Assembly: GCF_022341425.1 (NCBI RefSeq)
Contig: NZ_JABFUC010000018.1
Location: forward strand, 1 to 64,000
DNA: 64,000 bases
Reading direction: 5' to 3'
From: Billgrantia campisalis
Lineage (GTDB): Bacteria; Pseudomonadota; Gammaproteobacteria; Pseudomonadales; Halomonadaceae
Shown here: piece after piece, positions 7,602 through 19,228 of the stretch
Layout of the letters: every line of letters begins with the position of its first letter
Position numbering within the stretch: position 1 is the stretch's first letter
The notes under the pieces: generated by a model
What the model was told of the DNA's origin: nothing
The model's input: only the letters and a program-made list of their open reading frames with translations
Database searches by the model: none
Translations under genes and position numbers: made by a program

Positions 7602-8957
7602 TCAGGCCGGTAGCCCCAGCACGGCCGTGGCCAGGGCGAAATAGAGCACCACGCCGACAATGTCGGCGATGGAGGTGACCAGCGGGGCAGAGGCGGTGGC
7701 GGGGTCGAGGCCCAGCCGGTCCAGCAGCAGCGGCAGCAGCATGCCGATGACGCTACCCACCAGCACCACCAGCACCATGCTGATGGCGACCACGGTGGCG
7801 ATTTCGCTGCCGGCGCGCAGGGTGCCGATCGCCCAGATGCAGGCCGCCATGGTCAGGCCAAGCGATGCGGCAACGGCAATTTCCCGGCCCAGCAGCCGCG
7901 CCCAGTCGCGGCGGTGTACATCGCCGGTGGCCATCCCGCGCACCATCAGCGTTGCCGCCTGGGCGCCCGCGTTGCCGCTGCTGTCCACCAGCAGCGGCAG
8001 GAAGAACACCAGGGCGATATAGGCCTCGATGGTGGCTTCGAAGTGGGCGATGCCGGCGCCGGTGAAGACATTGGCGAACACCAGCAGCACCAGCCAGCCC
8101 ACGCGCTTGCGATAGAGTTCGAAGGGGTGGGCCGTGCTGACGGAGCCCTCGAGCCTGCCGATGGACATCTGCCTGTGGATGTCCTCGGTGGCCTCCTCCT
8201 CCGCAACATCCATGGCGTCGTCATAGGTGACGATGCCGACCAGGCGTCCATCCGGCTCGACCACGGGAATCGCCAGCAGGTCATAGCGGGCGATCATCTC
8301 CGCCACGCTTTCCTGGGGCGTGGTGACCTCGACCGTCAGCACCTCCCGGGTCAGGTAGTCGGCGACAGGCGCGCTGGGCCTGGCGAGAATCAGCTTGCGC
8401 AGGGAGAGCGTACCGACCAGCCGATCCGCCTCGTCGACCGCATAGATCTGATAGATGGTCTCCGCCTGTGCCGAGTGCCGTCGCAGGACCGCCAGTACCT
8501 CCTGGACGCTGTAGTTGGCGGGTACCGTCACTGTCTGAGGCGACATCAGCGCACCGGCGGTGCCTTCCGGGTAGCTGACCAGGCGCTTCAGCTGATCCTG
8601 TTCCTCCGGGGGCAGATAGCGCAGCAGGCCGTCGCGACGCCCCGTTTCTACCCGCTTGAAGAGGTCGGCGCGGGCATCCGGTGCCAGGCTCTCCAGCAGG
8701 TCGCCCAGCTCCTCCTCGGTCATCAGCTCGCTGAGGCGCCGCTGCCGATCGGCGGGCAGTTCGGTAAAGGTGGCCGCCCGCGCCGCCGCGCTGAGGAAAC
8801 TCAGCAGCGCCAGGGCGGCGTAGGGCGTTTCATCGCGACACGCCTCGGCCAGGTCGGCCGGGTGCAGGTGGGTCACGCAGGCGCGAATGGCCTCGCTGTC
8901 ATTGGCCTGCATGGCCTGTTGCAGCTGTTGCTGTGGGGTCATGTCCTGGGCTGTCAT
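7602..8957 (-). CDS. mgtE: Magnesium transporter MgtE (second copy)
   Basis: The 451-residue protein has MgtE architecture: an N-domain (about 1-130), a pair of CBS domains (about 135-255, including the GIVTYDDAMDVAEEEATED region) and five membrane helices at the C-terminus with the LPLLVDSSGNAGAQ pore motif. MgtE channels conduct Mg2+ and close when the cytosolic CBS/N domains bind Mg2+. I chose ATG 8957 because GGGAGG stands eight bases before it; an ATG 21 bases upstream lacks a site. It is a paralogue of the gene just upstream, 157 bases away. Confidence 0.9.
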   Translation of the reverse strand: MTAQDMTPQQQLQQAMQANDSEAIRACVTHLHPADLAEACRDETPYAALALLSFLSAAARAATFTELPADRQRRLSELMTEEELGDLLESLAPDARADLFKRVETGRRDGLLRYLPPEEQDQLKRLVSYPEGTAGALMSPQTVTVPANYSVQEVLAVLRRHSAQAETIYQIYAVDEADRLVGTLSLRKLILARPSAPVADYLTREVLTVEVTTPQESVAEMIARYDLLAIPVVEPDGRLVGIVTYDDAMDVAEEEATEDIHRQMSIGRLEGSVSTAHPFELYRKRVGWLVLLVFANVFTGAGIAHFEATIEAYIALVFFLPLLVDSSGNAGAQAATLMVRGMATGDVHRRDWARLLGREIAVAASLGLTMAACIWAIGTLRAGSEIATVVAISMVLVVLVGSVIGMLLPLLLDRLGLDPATASAPLVTSIADIVGVVLYFALATAVLGLPA

Positions 8958-9114
8958 GGCAACCTCCCTCGGCAGCATGCACTACCGACGGCGACAGGCA
9001 TGTGACGCGCGAACGGCAGCGGCCTGGCATGCGTCACCAGGACGGCATGCCAGAGAGAAGGGCAGGTGGGGCGTCGGGATCTGCGTCCAGCCTTGATCCT
9101 CACGCCCCCGTGGC

Positions 9115-10464
9115 TCAGGTCGGCAGGCCCAGCACCGCGGTGGCGATGGCGAAGTAGATCAGCACGCCCACGCCATCGGCGATGGAGGTCACCAGCGGTG
9201 CGGAGGCGGTGGCCGGGTCGAAGCGCAGGCGCTGCAGCAGGAAGGGCAGCAGCATGCCGATCAGGCTGCCCATGATCACGATCAGCACCATGCTCATGGC
9301 CACCACCATGGCGATCTCGGTGCCGGCGCGGAAGACCCCCACCACCGAGACCGCCAGCGCCATGGTCAGGCCGAGGCCGATGGCCACGAATATTTCACGG
9401 CCCAGCAGCTTGGCCCAGTCCCGCGTGCGCACGTCGCCGGTGGCCATGCCGCGTACCATCAGGGTGGCGGCCTGGGAGCCGGCGTTGCCGCCGCTGTCCA
9501 CCAGCAGGGGCAGGAAGAACACCAGCGCGATGTAGGCCTCGATGGTCTCCTCGAAGTAGGCGATGCCGGCGCCGGAGAAGATGTTGGCGAATACCAGCAG
9601 CACCAGCCAGACGATGCGCTTGCGATAGAGGTCGAAGAGGCTGGCGGTGCGCAGGCTGCCTTCGAGCTTGCCCACCGAGACACCCTTGTGCATGTCCTCG
9701 GTGGCCTCTTCTTCTGCCACGTCCATGGCGTCGTCGTAGGTGACGATGCCCACCAGGCGCTCGCCGCCGTTGGTCACCGGCAGGGCCATCAGGTCGTAGC
9801 GCGAGATCAGCTTGGCCACCTCTTCCTGAGGGGTATCCACCTTGGCCACCACCAGCTCTTCGGTCATCAGGCTGGTCAGGGTGTCCTTGGGATTGGCCAG
9901 GATCATCTCACGCAGCGACAGGGTGCCGAGCAGGCGCCCCTCGTCATCCACGCAGTAGATCTGATAGATGGTCTCGGCGTTGGGGCCGGTGCGGCGCACC
10001 TTGTCCAGGGCGGTGGCCACGTCCGCCTCGGCGGGGACGGCGACGTACTCGGAGGTCATCAGGGCCCCGGCGGTACCCTCCTCGTAGCTCGCCAGCTTGC
10101 GGATGTCTTCGCGCTCGGCATGGGCCAGGCGGCGCAGCAGCCCCTGCTGGCGAGGCTCGTCGAGCAGCTTGAAGAGGTCGGCACGCTCGTCGGCATCCAT
10201 GAAATGCATCAGCTCGGCGAGGGTGGCGTCCTTCATCTCGGCGGCAAGCGCGCTCTGGGTCTCTTCTTCCAGGTAGCCGAAGGCGCTGGCCCGCTGCTCC
10301 ATGGGCAGGTAGTCCAGCAGGGAAATGGTGGTGTCTTCCTGCTCGTGCTGGATGAACTCGGCCAGGTCGGCGAGCTGCATCTCGGCGACCAGATGGCGGA
10401 TGGCGTCGGTGTCCTGACGCTGAAGGGCGCTGCGCAGTGAGGCAGCGAGAACGGCATAGCTCAT
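9115..10464 (-). CDS. mgtE: Magnesium transporter MgtE (first copy)
   Basis: The 449-residue MgtE has an acidic N-domain, two CBS domains (about residues 130-255, with GIVTYDDAMDVAEEEATED) and a five-helix C-terminal pore (LPLLVDSGGNAGSQ; Asp gate region near PATASAPLVTSIAD). AAGGAG lies eight bases before the ATG and directly after a 7-bp GC hairpin. It is the first large gene behind a strong promoter and a short leader ORF, so its expression is probably controlled after initiation in response to Mg2+ or a related signal (inference). Tandem MgtE paralogues may differ in affinity or gating. Confidence 0.92.
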   Translation of the reverse strand: MSYAVLAASLRSALQRQDTDAIRHLVAEMQLADLAEFIQHEQEDTTISLLDYLPMEQRASAFGYLEEETQSALAAEMKDATLAELMHFMDADERADLFKLLDEPRQQGLLRRLAHAEREDIRKLASYEEGTAGALMTSEYVAVPAEADVATALDKVRRTGPNAETIYQIYCVDDEGRLLGTLSLREMILANPKDTLTSLMTEELVVAKVDTPQEEVAKLISRYDLMALPVTNGGERLVGIVTYDDAMDVAEEEATEDMHKGVSVGKLEGSLRTASLFDLYRKRIVWLVLLVFANIFSGAGIAYFEETIEAYIALVFFLPLLVDSGGNAGSQAATLMVRGMATGDVRTRDWAKLLGREIFVAIGLGLTMALAVSVVGVFRAGTEIAMVVAMSMVLIVIMGSLIGMLLPFLLQRLRFDPATASAPLVTSIADGVGVLIYFAIATAVLGLPT

Positions 10465-10480
10465 GGTGTGGCTCCTTGGC

Positions 10481-10499
10481 GCGCGCCTCTTGGGCGCGC
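10481..10499 (-). promoter_or_regulatory. GC-rich hairpin masking region just before the mgtE ribosome site
   Basis: GCGCGCC and GGCGCGC form a perfect 7-bp stem with loop CAAGA (minus-strand reading) between the leader ORF stop and the mgtE Shine-Dalgarno AAGGAG at 10478-10473. It could act as an attenuator element or limit ribosome access, with translation of the leader ORF deciding the fold. There is no U-run, so it is not a simple intrinsic terminator. Confidence 0.5.
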
Positions 10500-10511
10500 A
10501 GGAACCACGGC

Positions 10512-10610
10512 CTAGCGGATAGGCAGGGGCAGGCTCCGGCGCACCACGGAAGACGACGCGGCGCGGTCGATCGAGTTGTCAGTCGTGAAATGGCGACTCG
10601 GAGGTTCCAT
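10512..10610 (-). CDS. Putative 32-residue leader peptide of the mgtE-mgtE-mgtC operon (MgtL-like)
   Basis: An ATG at 10610 with a good ribosome site (AGAGGA, 6 bases away) opens 32 codons ending TAG. The peptide begins MEPPSRHF and ends VVRRSLPLPIR. Enterobacterial MgtL ([17 protein letters not shown]), the leader of mgtA, shares the MEP start, the Pro-rich character and the Arg-rich C-terminal part. In that system Pro/acidic residues near the start make ribosomes fall off at low Mg2+, and Pro codons report slow translation. The location, 37 bases behind a strong promoter and 47 bases before mgtE, fits a regulatory ORF. The homology is not proven; the function is inferred from context. Confidence 0.6.
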   Translation of the reverse strand: MEPPSRHFTTDNSIDRAASSSVVRRSLPLPIR

Positions 10611-10653
10611 AGATTCCTCTAAGGGGGTTTCGCTGCCATGCAGCAGCGCGGGG

Positions 10654-10682
10654 ATATTAGCCATTGGGCTAATGAAGGTCAA
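10654..10682 (-). promoter_or_regulatory. Sigma70 promoter of the magnesium operon with internal palindrome
   Basis: -35 TTGACC (10682-10677), a 17-base spacer and -10 TAATAT (10659-10654) read on the minus strand. A perfect 7-bp dyad, ATTAGCC-CAAT-GGCTAAT (10656-10673), fills the spacer and overlaps the -10. It could therefore be an operator as well. Transcription would start near 10647 and give a leader of about 180 bases before mgtE. Confidence 0.7.
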
Positions 10683-10831
10683 TGCCAAGTGATTGTCAAT
10701 TGCATGACTGCCGTGCCGAGCGAGTCGCGCCGTTTCCGAGCAGTTTCAGCACTGGCGCTGGGGCTGCCACGGCCGTGAACGGGATCGCTTCCGCTCCCCT
10801 CCACCGCCATGGCAGCGCGATGGCGCTTGCG

Positions 10832-12943
10832 CTATCGCTTCTTCTGCGGCGGTAGATCGGTACAGACGCCTTCGAAGAGCTCGGCGGCCATGCCCACCGA
10901 CTCGCCCAGGGTCGGATGCGGATGGATGGTCTTGCCGATGTCGACCGGGTCGCAGCCCATTTCGATGGCCAGACACAGCTCGCTGATCAAGTCCCCCGCC
11001 TGGGTGCCGACGATGGCCCCGCCGATGATGCGATGGGTCTGCTCGTCGAACAGCAGCTTGGTGAAGCCCTCGTCGCGGCCGTTGGCAATGGCGCGACCGG
11101 AAGCGGCCCAGGGAAATACCGCCTTGCCGTACTTGATGCCCTCGGCCTTGCATTCGGTCTCGGTCTTGCCGGCCCAGGCCACTTCCGGGTCGGTGTAGGC
11201 CACCGAGGGAATCTGACGGGCATCGAAAAAGCTCTTCAGGCCGGCGGCGGCTTCCGCCGCGACGTGCGCCTCATGCACCGCCTTGTGGGCGAGCATCGGC
11301 TGGCCGATGATGTCGCCGATGGCGAAGATGTGCCCGACATTGGTGCGCATCTGCTTGTCGGTGGCGATGAAACCGCGTTCGTCCACCGCCACGCCGGCGT
11401 TCTCGGCAGCGATCTTGTTGCCGTTGGGGCTGCGCCCGACCGACTGCAGGATCATGTCGTACAGCTGTGGCTCGGCGGGGGCATTGTCGCCCTCGAAGCT
11501 CACCTTGAGGCCGTTTTTCTGGGCCTTCACGGCGGTGGTCCGGGTCTTGAGCATCACCTTGTCGAAGCGCGGCGTGTTGACCTTCTCCCAGACCTTGACC
11601 AGGTCGCGGTCGGCGCCGGTCATCAGCCCGTCGAGCATCTCCACCACGTCGATGCGGGTGCCCAGGCTGGAGTAGACGGTGGCCATCTCCAGGCCGATGA
11701 TGCCGCCGCCGATGACCAGCATGCGCTTGGGGATGGTGGTCAGTTCCAGGGCACCGGTGGAGTCGACCACCCGGGGGTCGTCGGGAATGAAGGGCAGTTT
11801 CACCGACTGGGAGCCGGCGGCGATGATGCACTTGTCGAACTTCACCACCTGCTTCTCTCCGGTCGGCTCCCGGCCGTCGCCGCTGGTCAGGGCAACTTCC
11901 AGGTGATGCGGGTCGAGGAAGGTTCCGACCCCGCGCAGCGTCTGGACCTTGCGTGCCTTGGCCATGCCGGCCAGCCCCCCGGTGAGCTTGCCGACGACCT
12001 TTTCCTTCCAGCCGCGCAGCTTGTCGAGGTCGATCTTCGGCTTGCCGAAGGCGATGCCGTGATCGGCCATGTCCTTGGCCGCATCGGTGACCGCCGCCAC
12101 ATGCAGCAGCGCCTTGGAGGGGATGCAGCCGACGTTCAGGCACACCCCGCCGAGGGTGGCATAGCGTTCCACCAGCACGGTCTTCATCCCCAGGTCGGCG
12201 GCCCGGAAGGCGGCCGAGTAGCCGCCCGGGCCGGCGCCGAGCACCAGCATCTCGCATTCGAGGTCGGCCCCGCCGGTATAGCTGGCCGCCGCAGGCGCGG
12301 GGGCGGCGGCCGCCTTCTCCCCCGCTCCCTGGGCGGGAGAGGGGGGAGAGACGGGGGACTTGCCTTCGGCTTCCAGCATCAGGATCGCCGAGCCTTCCGA
12401 GACCCTGTCGCCGACCGCCACCATCACGTCGGCGACCTTGCCGGCCTTGGGCGCGGGCACGTCCATGGAGGCCTTGTCGGACTCCACGGTGATCAGCGGG
12501 TCCTCGGCACGGATCGTATCGCCCGGCCGCACCAGCACTTCGATCACCGGGACGTCCGTGAAATCGCCGATGTCCGGCACCCGAACCTCTTCCAGGCTGC
12601 CCCCGCCATAACCGCCGCCGGCATCGCCGGGCGCCGCCGAGCCCACCCCCGTTTCGTGGACCGCCGGTTGCGGATCGTGGTCCGCCACCCGGGCGCCGGT
12701 CTCGGCCGGTTCCATCATCAGGATGATCGAGCCTTCGGAGACCTTGTCCCCCTCCTTGACCTTGAGGTCTCCCACCGTGCCCGACATCGGGGACGGCACG
12801 TCCATGGAGGCCTTGTCGGTCTCCAGGGTGATCAGCGGGGCGTCGATGTCGATCGCATCGCCCGGTTTGACCAGCACCTCGATGATCTCGACGTCCTTGA
12901 AGTCCCCGATGTCGGGCACCTTGACTTCGATTGCATTGGCCAT
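10832..12943 (-). CDS. lpdA: Dihydrolipoamide dehydrogenase (E3) with two N-terminal lipoyl domains
   Basis: The 703-residue protein combines two biotinyl/lipoyl domains (about residues 3-80 and 117-195, each with the lipoylated Lys in DKASMDVP) with a complete E3 flavoprotein (from about residue 228). E3 motifs are the FAD dinucleotide fold (LGAGPGGYSAAF), the redox disulfide GGVCLNVGCIPSK, the NAD site GGGIIGLEMA and the C-terminal active-site HPHPTLGE. It reoxidises dihydrolipoyl groups of the pyruvate dehydrogenase complex with NAD+. E. coli Lpd has 474 residues and no lipoyl domain; Neisseria-type E3 has one. It follows aceF by 12 bases. Confidence 0.93.
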   Translation of the reverse strand: MANAIEVKVPDIGDFKDVEIIEVLVKPGDAIDIDAPLITLETDKASMDVPSPMSGTVGDLKVKEGDKVSEGSIILMMEPAETGARVADHDPQPAVHETGVGSAAPGDAGGGYGGGSLEEVRVPDIGDFTDVPVIEVLVRPGDTIRAEDPLITVESDKASMDVPAPKAGKVADVMVAVGDRVSEGSAILMLEAEGKSPVSPPSPAQGAGEKAAAAPAPAAASYTGGADLECEMLVLGAGPGGYSAAFRAADLGMKTVLVERYATLGGVCLNVGCIPSKALLHVAAVTDAAKDMADHGIAFGKPKIDLDKLRGWKEKVVGKLTGGLAGMAKARKVQTLRGVGTFLDPHHLEVALTSGDGREPTGEKQVVKFDKCIIAAGSQSVKLPFIPDDPRVVDSTGALELTTIPKRMLVIGGGIIGLEMATVYSSLGTRIDVVEMLDGLMTGADRDLVKVWEKVNTPRFDKVMLKTRTTAVKAQKNGLKVSFEGDNAPAEPQLYDMILQSVGRSPNGNKIAAENAGVAVDERGFIATDKQMRTNVGHIFAIGDIIGQPMLAHKAVHEAHVAAEAAAGLKSFFDARQIPSVAYTDPEVAWAGKTETECKAEGIKYGKAVFPWAASGRAIANGRDEGFTKLLFDEQTHRIIGGAIVGTQAGDLISELCLAIEMGCDPVDIGKTIHPHPTLGESVGMAAELFEGVCTDLPPQKKR

Positions 12944-12955
12944 GTCGTGGGCTCC

Positions 12956-14239
12956 TCACATGATGATGCGCCGCATATCGGCGAGCAGATTGGCGAAATG
13001 GACGTTGAAACGGGCTGCGGCGGCGCCGTCGATCACCCGGTGATCCCAGGAGAGCGACAGGGGCAGCACGAACCGCCACTCCGACTGCTTGCCGTCCGGC
13101 GAGACCTGCTTCCAGTAGGAGCGGCATACGCCCATGATGGCCACTTCGGGGGCGTTGATGATCGGCGTGAAATAGAGCCCGCCGATCCCGCCCAGCGAGG
13201 AGATGGTGAAACAGCCGCCCTGCATCTGATCGGGCTTGAGCTTGCCGTCGCGGGCCAGTTTGGCCAGCGCCCCCATTTCCTGGGCGATCTCGGCGACGCC
13301 TTTCTGGTCCGCATCGCGGATCACTGGCACCACCAGGCCGTTGGGCGTGTCGGCGGCAAAGCCGATGTGGTAGTACTGCTTGAGGATCAGATTGTCGCCG
13401 TCCAGCGAGGCGTTGAACTCGGGGAACTGCTTCAAGGAGGCGACCGCGGCCTTGATCATGAAGGCCAGCATGCTGACCTTGATGCCGGCCTTCTCGTTGG
13501 CCTTGTTGAACTGCACCCGGAAGGCTTCCAGGTCGGTGATATCGGCCTCGTCGTGGTTGGTCACATGGGGAATCTGCACCCAGTTGCGATGCAGGTTGGC
13601 ACCGGAGATCTTCTTGATCCGCGACAGCGGCTGGGTCTCCACCGGGCCGAACTTGCTGAAGTCGACCTTGGGCCAGGGCAGCAGATCCAGGCCCCCGCCG
13701 CCGGCTGGAGCGCCGGTTGAAGCGCTAGCCGCCGCCGGGGCGCCGCCCTTGGCGAAGCTGCGTATGTCCTCCTGGGTGACCCGGCCCTTGAGGCCGGTCG
13801 GCGGCACCCGGGTCAGGTCCACCTCCAGCTCGCGGGCCAGGCGGCGAGCCGAGGGGCTGGCGTGAACCCGGCTGAAATCGGCGATCGGGCCGGTCGAGGG
13901 CGCGGCCGTCGGTGGGCTCGAGGGAGGAGCCGCCGGTGGCGGCGTCTTCGCTTCTTCCGCGGCGGGAGCGGGGGGAGGGGCCGCTGGGGATGCGGATTCG
14001 CCTTCCGCCTCCAGCGTCAGAATCGTCGCCCCCTCGGAGACCGAGTCGCCGAGCTTGACCTTGACCTCCTTGACGGTGCCGGCCTGGGGGGCGGGCACGT
14101 CCATCGAGGCCTTGTCGGACTCCACGGTGATCAGCGGGTCCTCGGCCTGGATGCTGTCGCCGGGCTGGACGTGAATTTCGATGATCGGCACATCGGTGAA
14201 GTCGCCGATGTCGGGTACCTTGATGTCTTGGGTGGCCAC
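12956..14239 (-). CDS. aceF: Pyruvate dehydrogenase E2, dihydrolipoyl acetyltransferase
   Basis: The 427-residue E2 has a single lipoyl domain (residues 1-78, Lys in SDKASMDVP), an Ala/Pro-rich linker, a peripheral-subunit-binding domain (about 122-160, PSARRLARELEVDL) and the catalytic acetyltransferase core ending in the active-site DHRVIDGA. It transfers acetyl groups from E1 to CoA. The start is a GTG at 14239 directly behind GGAGGAG; the encoded protein would begin (M)ATQDIKVPDIG. E. coli AceF carries three lipoyl domains, so this E2 is short; the operon's E3 supplies two more. It lies 17 bases after aceE. Confidence 0.93.
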   Translation of the reverse strand: MATQDIKVPDIGDFTDVPIIEIHVQPGDSIQAEDPLITVESDKASMDVPAPQAGTVKEVKVKLGDSVSEGATILTLEAEGESASPAAPPPAPAAEEAKTPPPAAPPSSPPTAAPSTGPIADFSRVHASPSARRLARELEVDLTRVPPTGLKGRVTQEDIRSFAKGGAPAAASASTGAPAGGGGLDLLPWPKVDFSKFGPVETQPLSRIKKISGANLHRNWVQIPHVTNHDEADITDLEAFRVQFNKANEKAGIKVSMLAFMIKAAVASLKQFPEFNASLDGDNLILKQYYHIGFAADTPNGLVVPVIRDADQKGVAEIAQEMGALAKLARDGKLKPDQMQGGCFTISSLGGIGGLYFTPIINAPEVAIMGVCRSYWKQVSPDGKQSEWRFVLPLSLSWDHRVIDGAAAARFNVHFANLLADMRRIIM

Positions 14240-14256
14240 TGTTCTTCTCCTCCGGC

Positions 14257-16920
14257 TCAGGCGTACAGGGGGTTGGGCTTTTCGGGGTCGATGCCATATT
14301 TGGCGATGGCGTCCCGCACCTTGCCGCTCTTGAGCTTGCCCTCGTCGACCAGGGCCTGGAGCGCGGCCAGGGTGACGTAGTGACGATCCACCTCGAAGTG
14401 GCGGCGCAGCGCCTCGCGGCTGTCGGAGCGACCGAAGCCGTCGGTGCCCAGTACCTCGTAACGCCTTGGCACGAAGGGTCGAATCTGTTCGGCGAACAGT
14501 TGGATGTAGTCGGTGGAGGCGATCACCGGTCCTTCGGTGCCTTCCAGGCACTGTTCGACATAGCTCTTGCGCGGCTTTTTCCCCGGATGCAGCCGGTTCC
14601 AGCGCTTGACGGCCTGGCCGTCGCGGGCCAGTTCATTGAAACTTGGGCAACTCCAGACATCGGCCGCCACGCCCCAGTCGTCGCGCAGCAGGTCCACCGC
14701 GGCGATGACCTCGTTGAGGATGCTGCCGCAGCCCAGCAGCTGTACCCGCGGCCCCTTGCCCTTGGCCTTGCTGAAGGAGTACATGCCCTTGATGATGCCT
14801 TCCTCGGCGCCGTCGGGAAGCGCCGGGTGGTGGTAGTTCTCGTTCAGCGTGGTGATGTAGTAGAAGACGTTCTCCTGATCCTCGTACATGCGCTTGAGGC
14901 CGTCGCGCACGATCACCGCCACCTCGTAGTGGAAGGTGGGGTCATAGGCCATGCAGTTGGGGATGAACTGGGCGAACAGCTGGCTGTGCCCGTCCTGATG
15001 CTGCAAGCCCTCGCCGTTCAGGGTGGTGCGCCCCGAGGTGCCGCCGATCAAAAAGCCCCGCGCCAGCATGTCGCCGGCCGCCCAGGCCAGATCGCCGATG
15101 CGCTGGAAGCCGAACATGGAGTAGTAGACGTAGAACGGGATCATGCTGACCCCGTGGTTGCTGTAGGAGGTGGCCACGGCAATCCATGAGGACATGGCCC
15201 CGTCCTCGTTGATGCCTTCCTGCAGGATCTGGCCCTTCTGGTCTTCCCGGTAGGGCATGATCTCCTCGGCGTCCATGGGCACGTACTTCTGCCCTTCGGG
15301 GGCGTAGATACCGATCTGCCGGAACATGCCCTCCATGCCGAAGGTGCGCGACTCGTCGGCGACGATCGGGGTCAGCCGTGGTCCCAGGGTCTTGTCCCGG
15401 GCCAGGGAGACCATGATGCGCACCAGGGCCATGGTGGTGGACATGGTGCGCTCACCGGTGTCGGCGAGCACCTGCTTGAACATCTCCAGGGGGGGCGCCT
15501 CGAGCACATCGCCGTTGCGCTGGCGCTGGGGGAGATAGCCCCCCAGCGCCTTGCGCTGCGTGTGCAGGAACTGCATCTCGGCGCTCTCTTCGGGGGGCTT
15601 GAAGAAGGCCGCCTGGGTGACCTGTTCGTCACTGAAGGGCAGTCCGAAGCGCTGGTGAAAGTGCCTGAGGTTATCCTCGCCCAGTTTCTTCTTCTGGTGG
15701 GTGATGTTCTGGCCCTCACCGCCCTCGCCCATGCCGTAGCCCTTGACGGTCTTCATCAGCAGCACCGAGGGCTTGTCCTGGGTGTTGACCGCCGCGTGAT
15801 AGGCCGCGTAGACCTTCTGCGGGTCGTGGCCCCCGCGGACCAGCTTGTAGTAGATGTCGTCGTCCGACATATGGGCGACCAGTTCCTTGAGCTCCGGATA
15901 CTTGCCGAAGAAGTGCTCGCGGATGTAGCCGCCACCCTTGACCTTGAAGTTCTGGTACTCGCCGTCGACGCACTCTTCCATGCGCTTGCGCAGCAGCCCC
16001 TGGGTGTCCTTGGCCAGCAGTTCGTCCCAGCCCGAGCCCCACAGGCACTTGATGACGTTCCACCCGGCGCCCCGGAAGTTGCCCTCCAGCTCCTGAACGA
16101 TCTTGCTGTTGCCCCGCACCGGGCCGTCCAGGCGCTGCAGGTTGCAGTTGATCACGAAGATCAGGTTGTCCAGCTTCTCCCGGTTGGCCAGGGCGATGGC
16201 GCCCTGGGACTGGGGCTCGTCCATCTCGCCGTCGCCCAGAAACGCCCAGACCTTGCGTCCTTCGGTGTCGGCCAGCCCCCGGTTATGGAGGTACTTCATG
16301 AAGCGGGCCTGATAGATGGCCATGATCGGCCCCAGGCCCATGGAGACGGTGGAGACCTGCCAGAAGTCCGGCATCAGGTAAGGGTGGGGATAGGAGGAGA
16401 TCCCCTTGCCATCCACTTCCAGGCGGAAGTGCTCCAGCTGCTCCTCGGTGAGCCGCCCCTCCAGAAAGGCGCGTGCGTAGATGCCCGGTGCGCAGTGCCC
16501 CTGGAAGTAGATGATGTCGCCGCCATGACTCTCGGTGGGGGCGTGCCAGAAGTGATTGAAGCCTACCTCATACATCACCGCCGAGGACTGGTAGCTGGCG
16601 ATATGCCCCCCGGGTTCGGCGGGCTTCTTGTTGGCGCGCACCACCATGGCCATGGCATTCCAGCGCAGGTAGGCGATCAGCCGCTGCAGCAGGGCTTCGT
16701 CGCCGGGCAGCTTGGCCTCCTTGTGGGGCGGTATGGTGTTCACATAGGGCGTGCGAGTGGTGTCCGGCGCCTCGGCGCCGGTCCGGTAGGCTTCTTCCAC
16801 CGCCTTGTGCAGCAGATAGGTGGCCCGTTCGGGGCCCACCCGCTCCACCACCACGTCGACGGCTTCCTGCCACTCCCGGGTCTCCTGGGGATCGAAGTCG
16901 TTGTAGTCTTCAAATGCCAT
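14257..16920 (-). CDS. aceE: Pyruvate dehydrogenase E1, homodimeric type
   Basis: The 887-residue protein is the same length as E. coli AceE. It shows the thiamine-diphosphate motif GDGEMDEPQSQGA continuing to the conserved Asn of VINCNLQRLDGP, and the AceE-specific stretch LRWNAMAMVVRANK. It decarboxylates pyruvate and acetylates the lipoyl group of E2. ATG 16920 follows AAGGGAG; the open frame extends further upstream without support. The gene starts 37 bases after maeB and 17 before aceF, so one transcript probably covers all four. Confidence 0.95.
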   Translation of the reverse strand: MAFEDYNDFDPQETREWQEAVDVVVERVGPERATYLLHKAVEEAYRTGAEAPDTTRTPYVNTIPPHKEAKLPGDEALLQRLIAYLRWNAMAMVVRANKKPAEPGGHIASYQSSAVMYEVGFNHFWHAPTESHGGDIIYFQGHCAPGIYARAFLEGRLTEEQLEHFRLEVDGKGISSYPHPYLMPDFWQVSTVSMGLGPIMAIYQARFMKYLHNRGLADTEGRKVWAFLGDGEMDEPQSQGAIALANREKLDNLIFVINCNLQRLDGPVRGNSKIVQELEGNFRGAGWNVIKCLWGSGWDELLAKDTQGLLRKRMEECVDGEYQNFKVKGGGYIREHFFGKYPELKELVAHMSDDDIYYKLVRGGHDPQKVYAAYHAAVNTQDKPSVLLMKTVKGYGMGEGGEGQNITHQKKKLGEDNLRHFHQRFGLPFSDEQVTQAAFFKPPEESAEMQFLHTQRKALGGYLPQRQRNGDVLEAPPLEMFKQVLADTGERTMSTTMALVRIMVSLARDKTLGPRLTPIVADESRTFGMEGMFRQIGIYAPEGQKYVPMDAEEIMPYREDQKGQILQEGINEDGAMSSWIAVATSYSNHGVSMIPFYVYYSMFGFQRIGDLAWAAGDMLARGFLIGGTSGRTTLNGEGLQHQDGHSQLFAQFIPNCMAYDPTFHYEVAVIVRDGLKRMYEDQENVFYYITTLNENYHHPALPDGAEEGIIKGMYSFSKAKGKGPRVQLLGCGSILNEVIAAVDLLRDDWGVAADVWSCPSFNELARDGQAVKRWNRLHPGKKPRKSYVEQCLEGTEGPVIASTDYIQLFAEQIRPFVPRRYEVLGTDGFGRSDSREALRRHFEVDRHYVTLAALQALVDEGKLKSGKVRDAIAKYGIDPEKPNPLYA

Positions 16921-16957
16921 GGATCGTCTCCCTTGATTGGGATGGAATTGTTGTTCT

Positions 16958-19228
<2,271 letters not shown>

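Noticed and set aside
10465..10682. M-box (ykoK) magnesium riboswitch before mgtE
   Set aside because: The leader is short and is mostly taken up by a 32-codon ORF; the M-box conserved blocks are absent.
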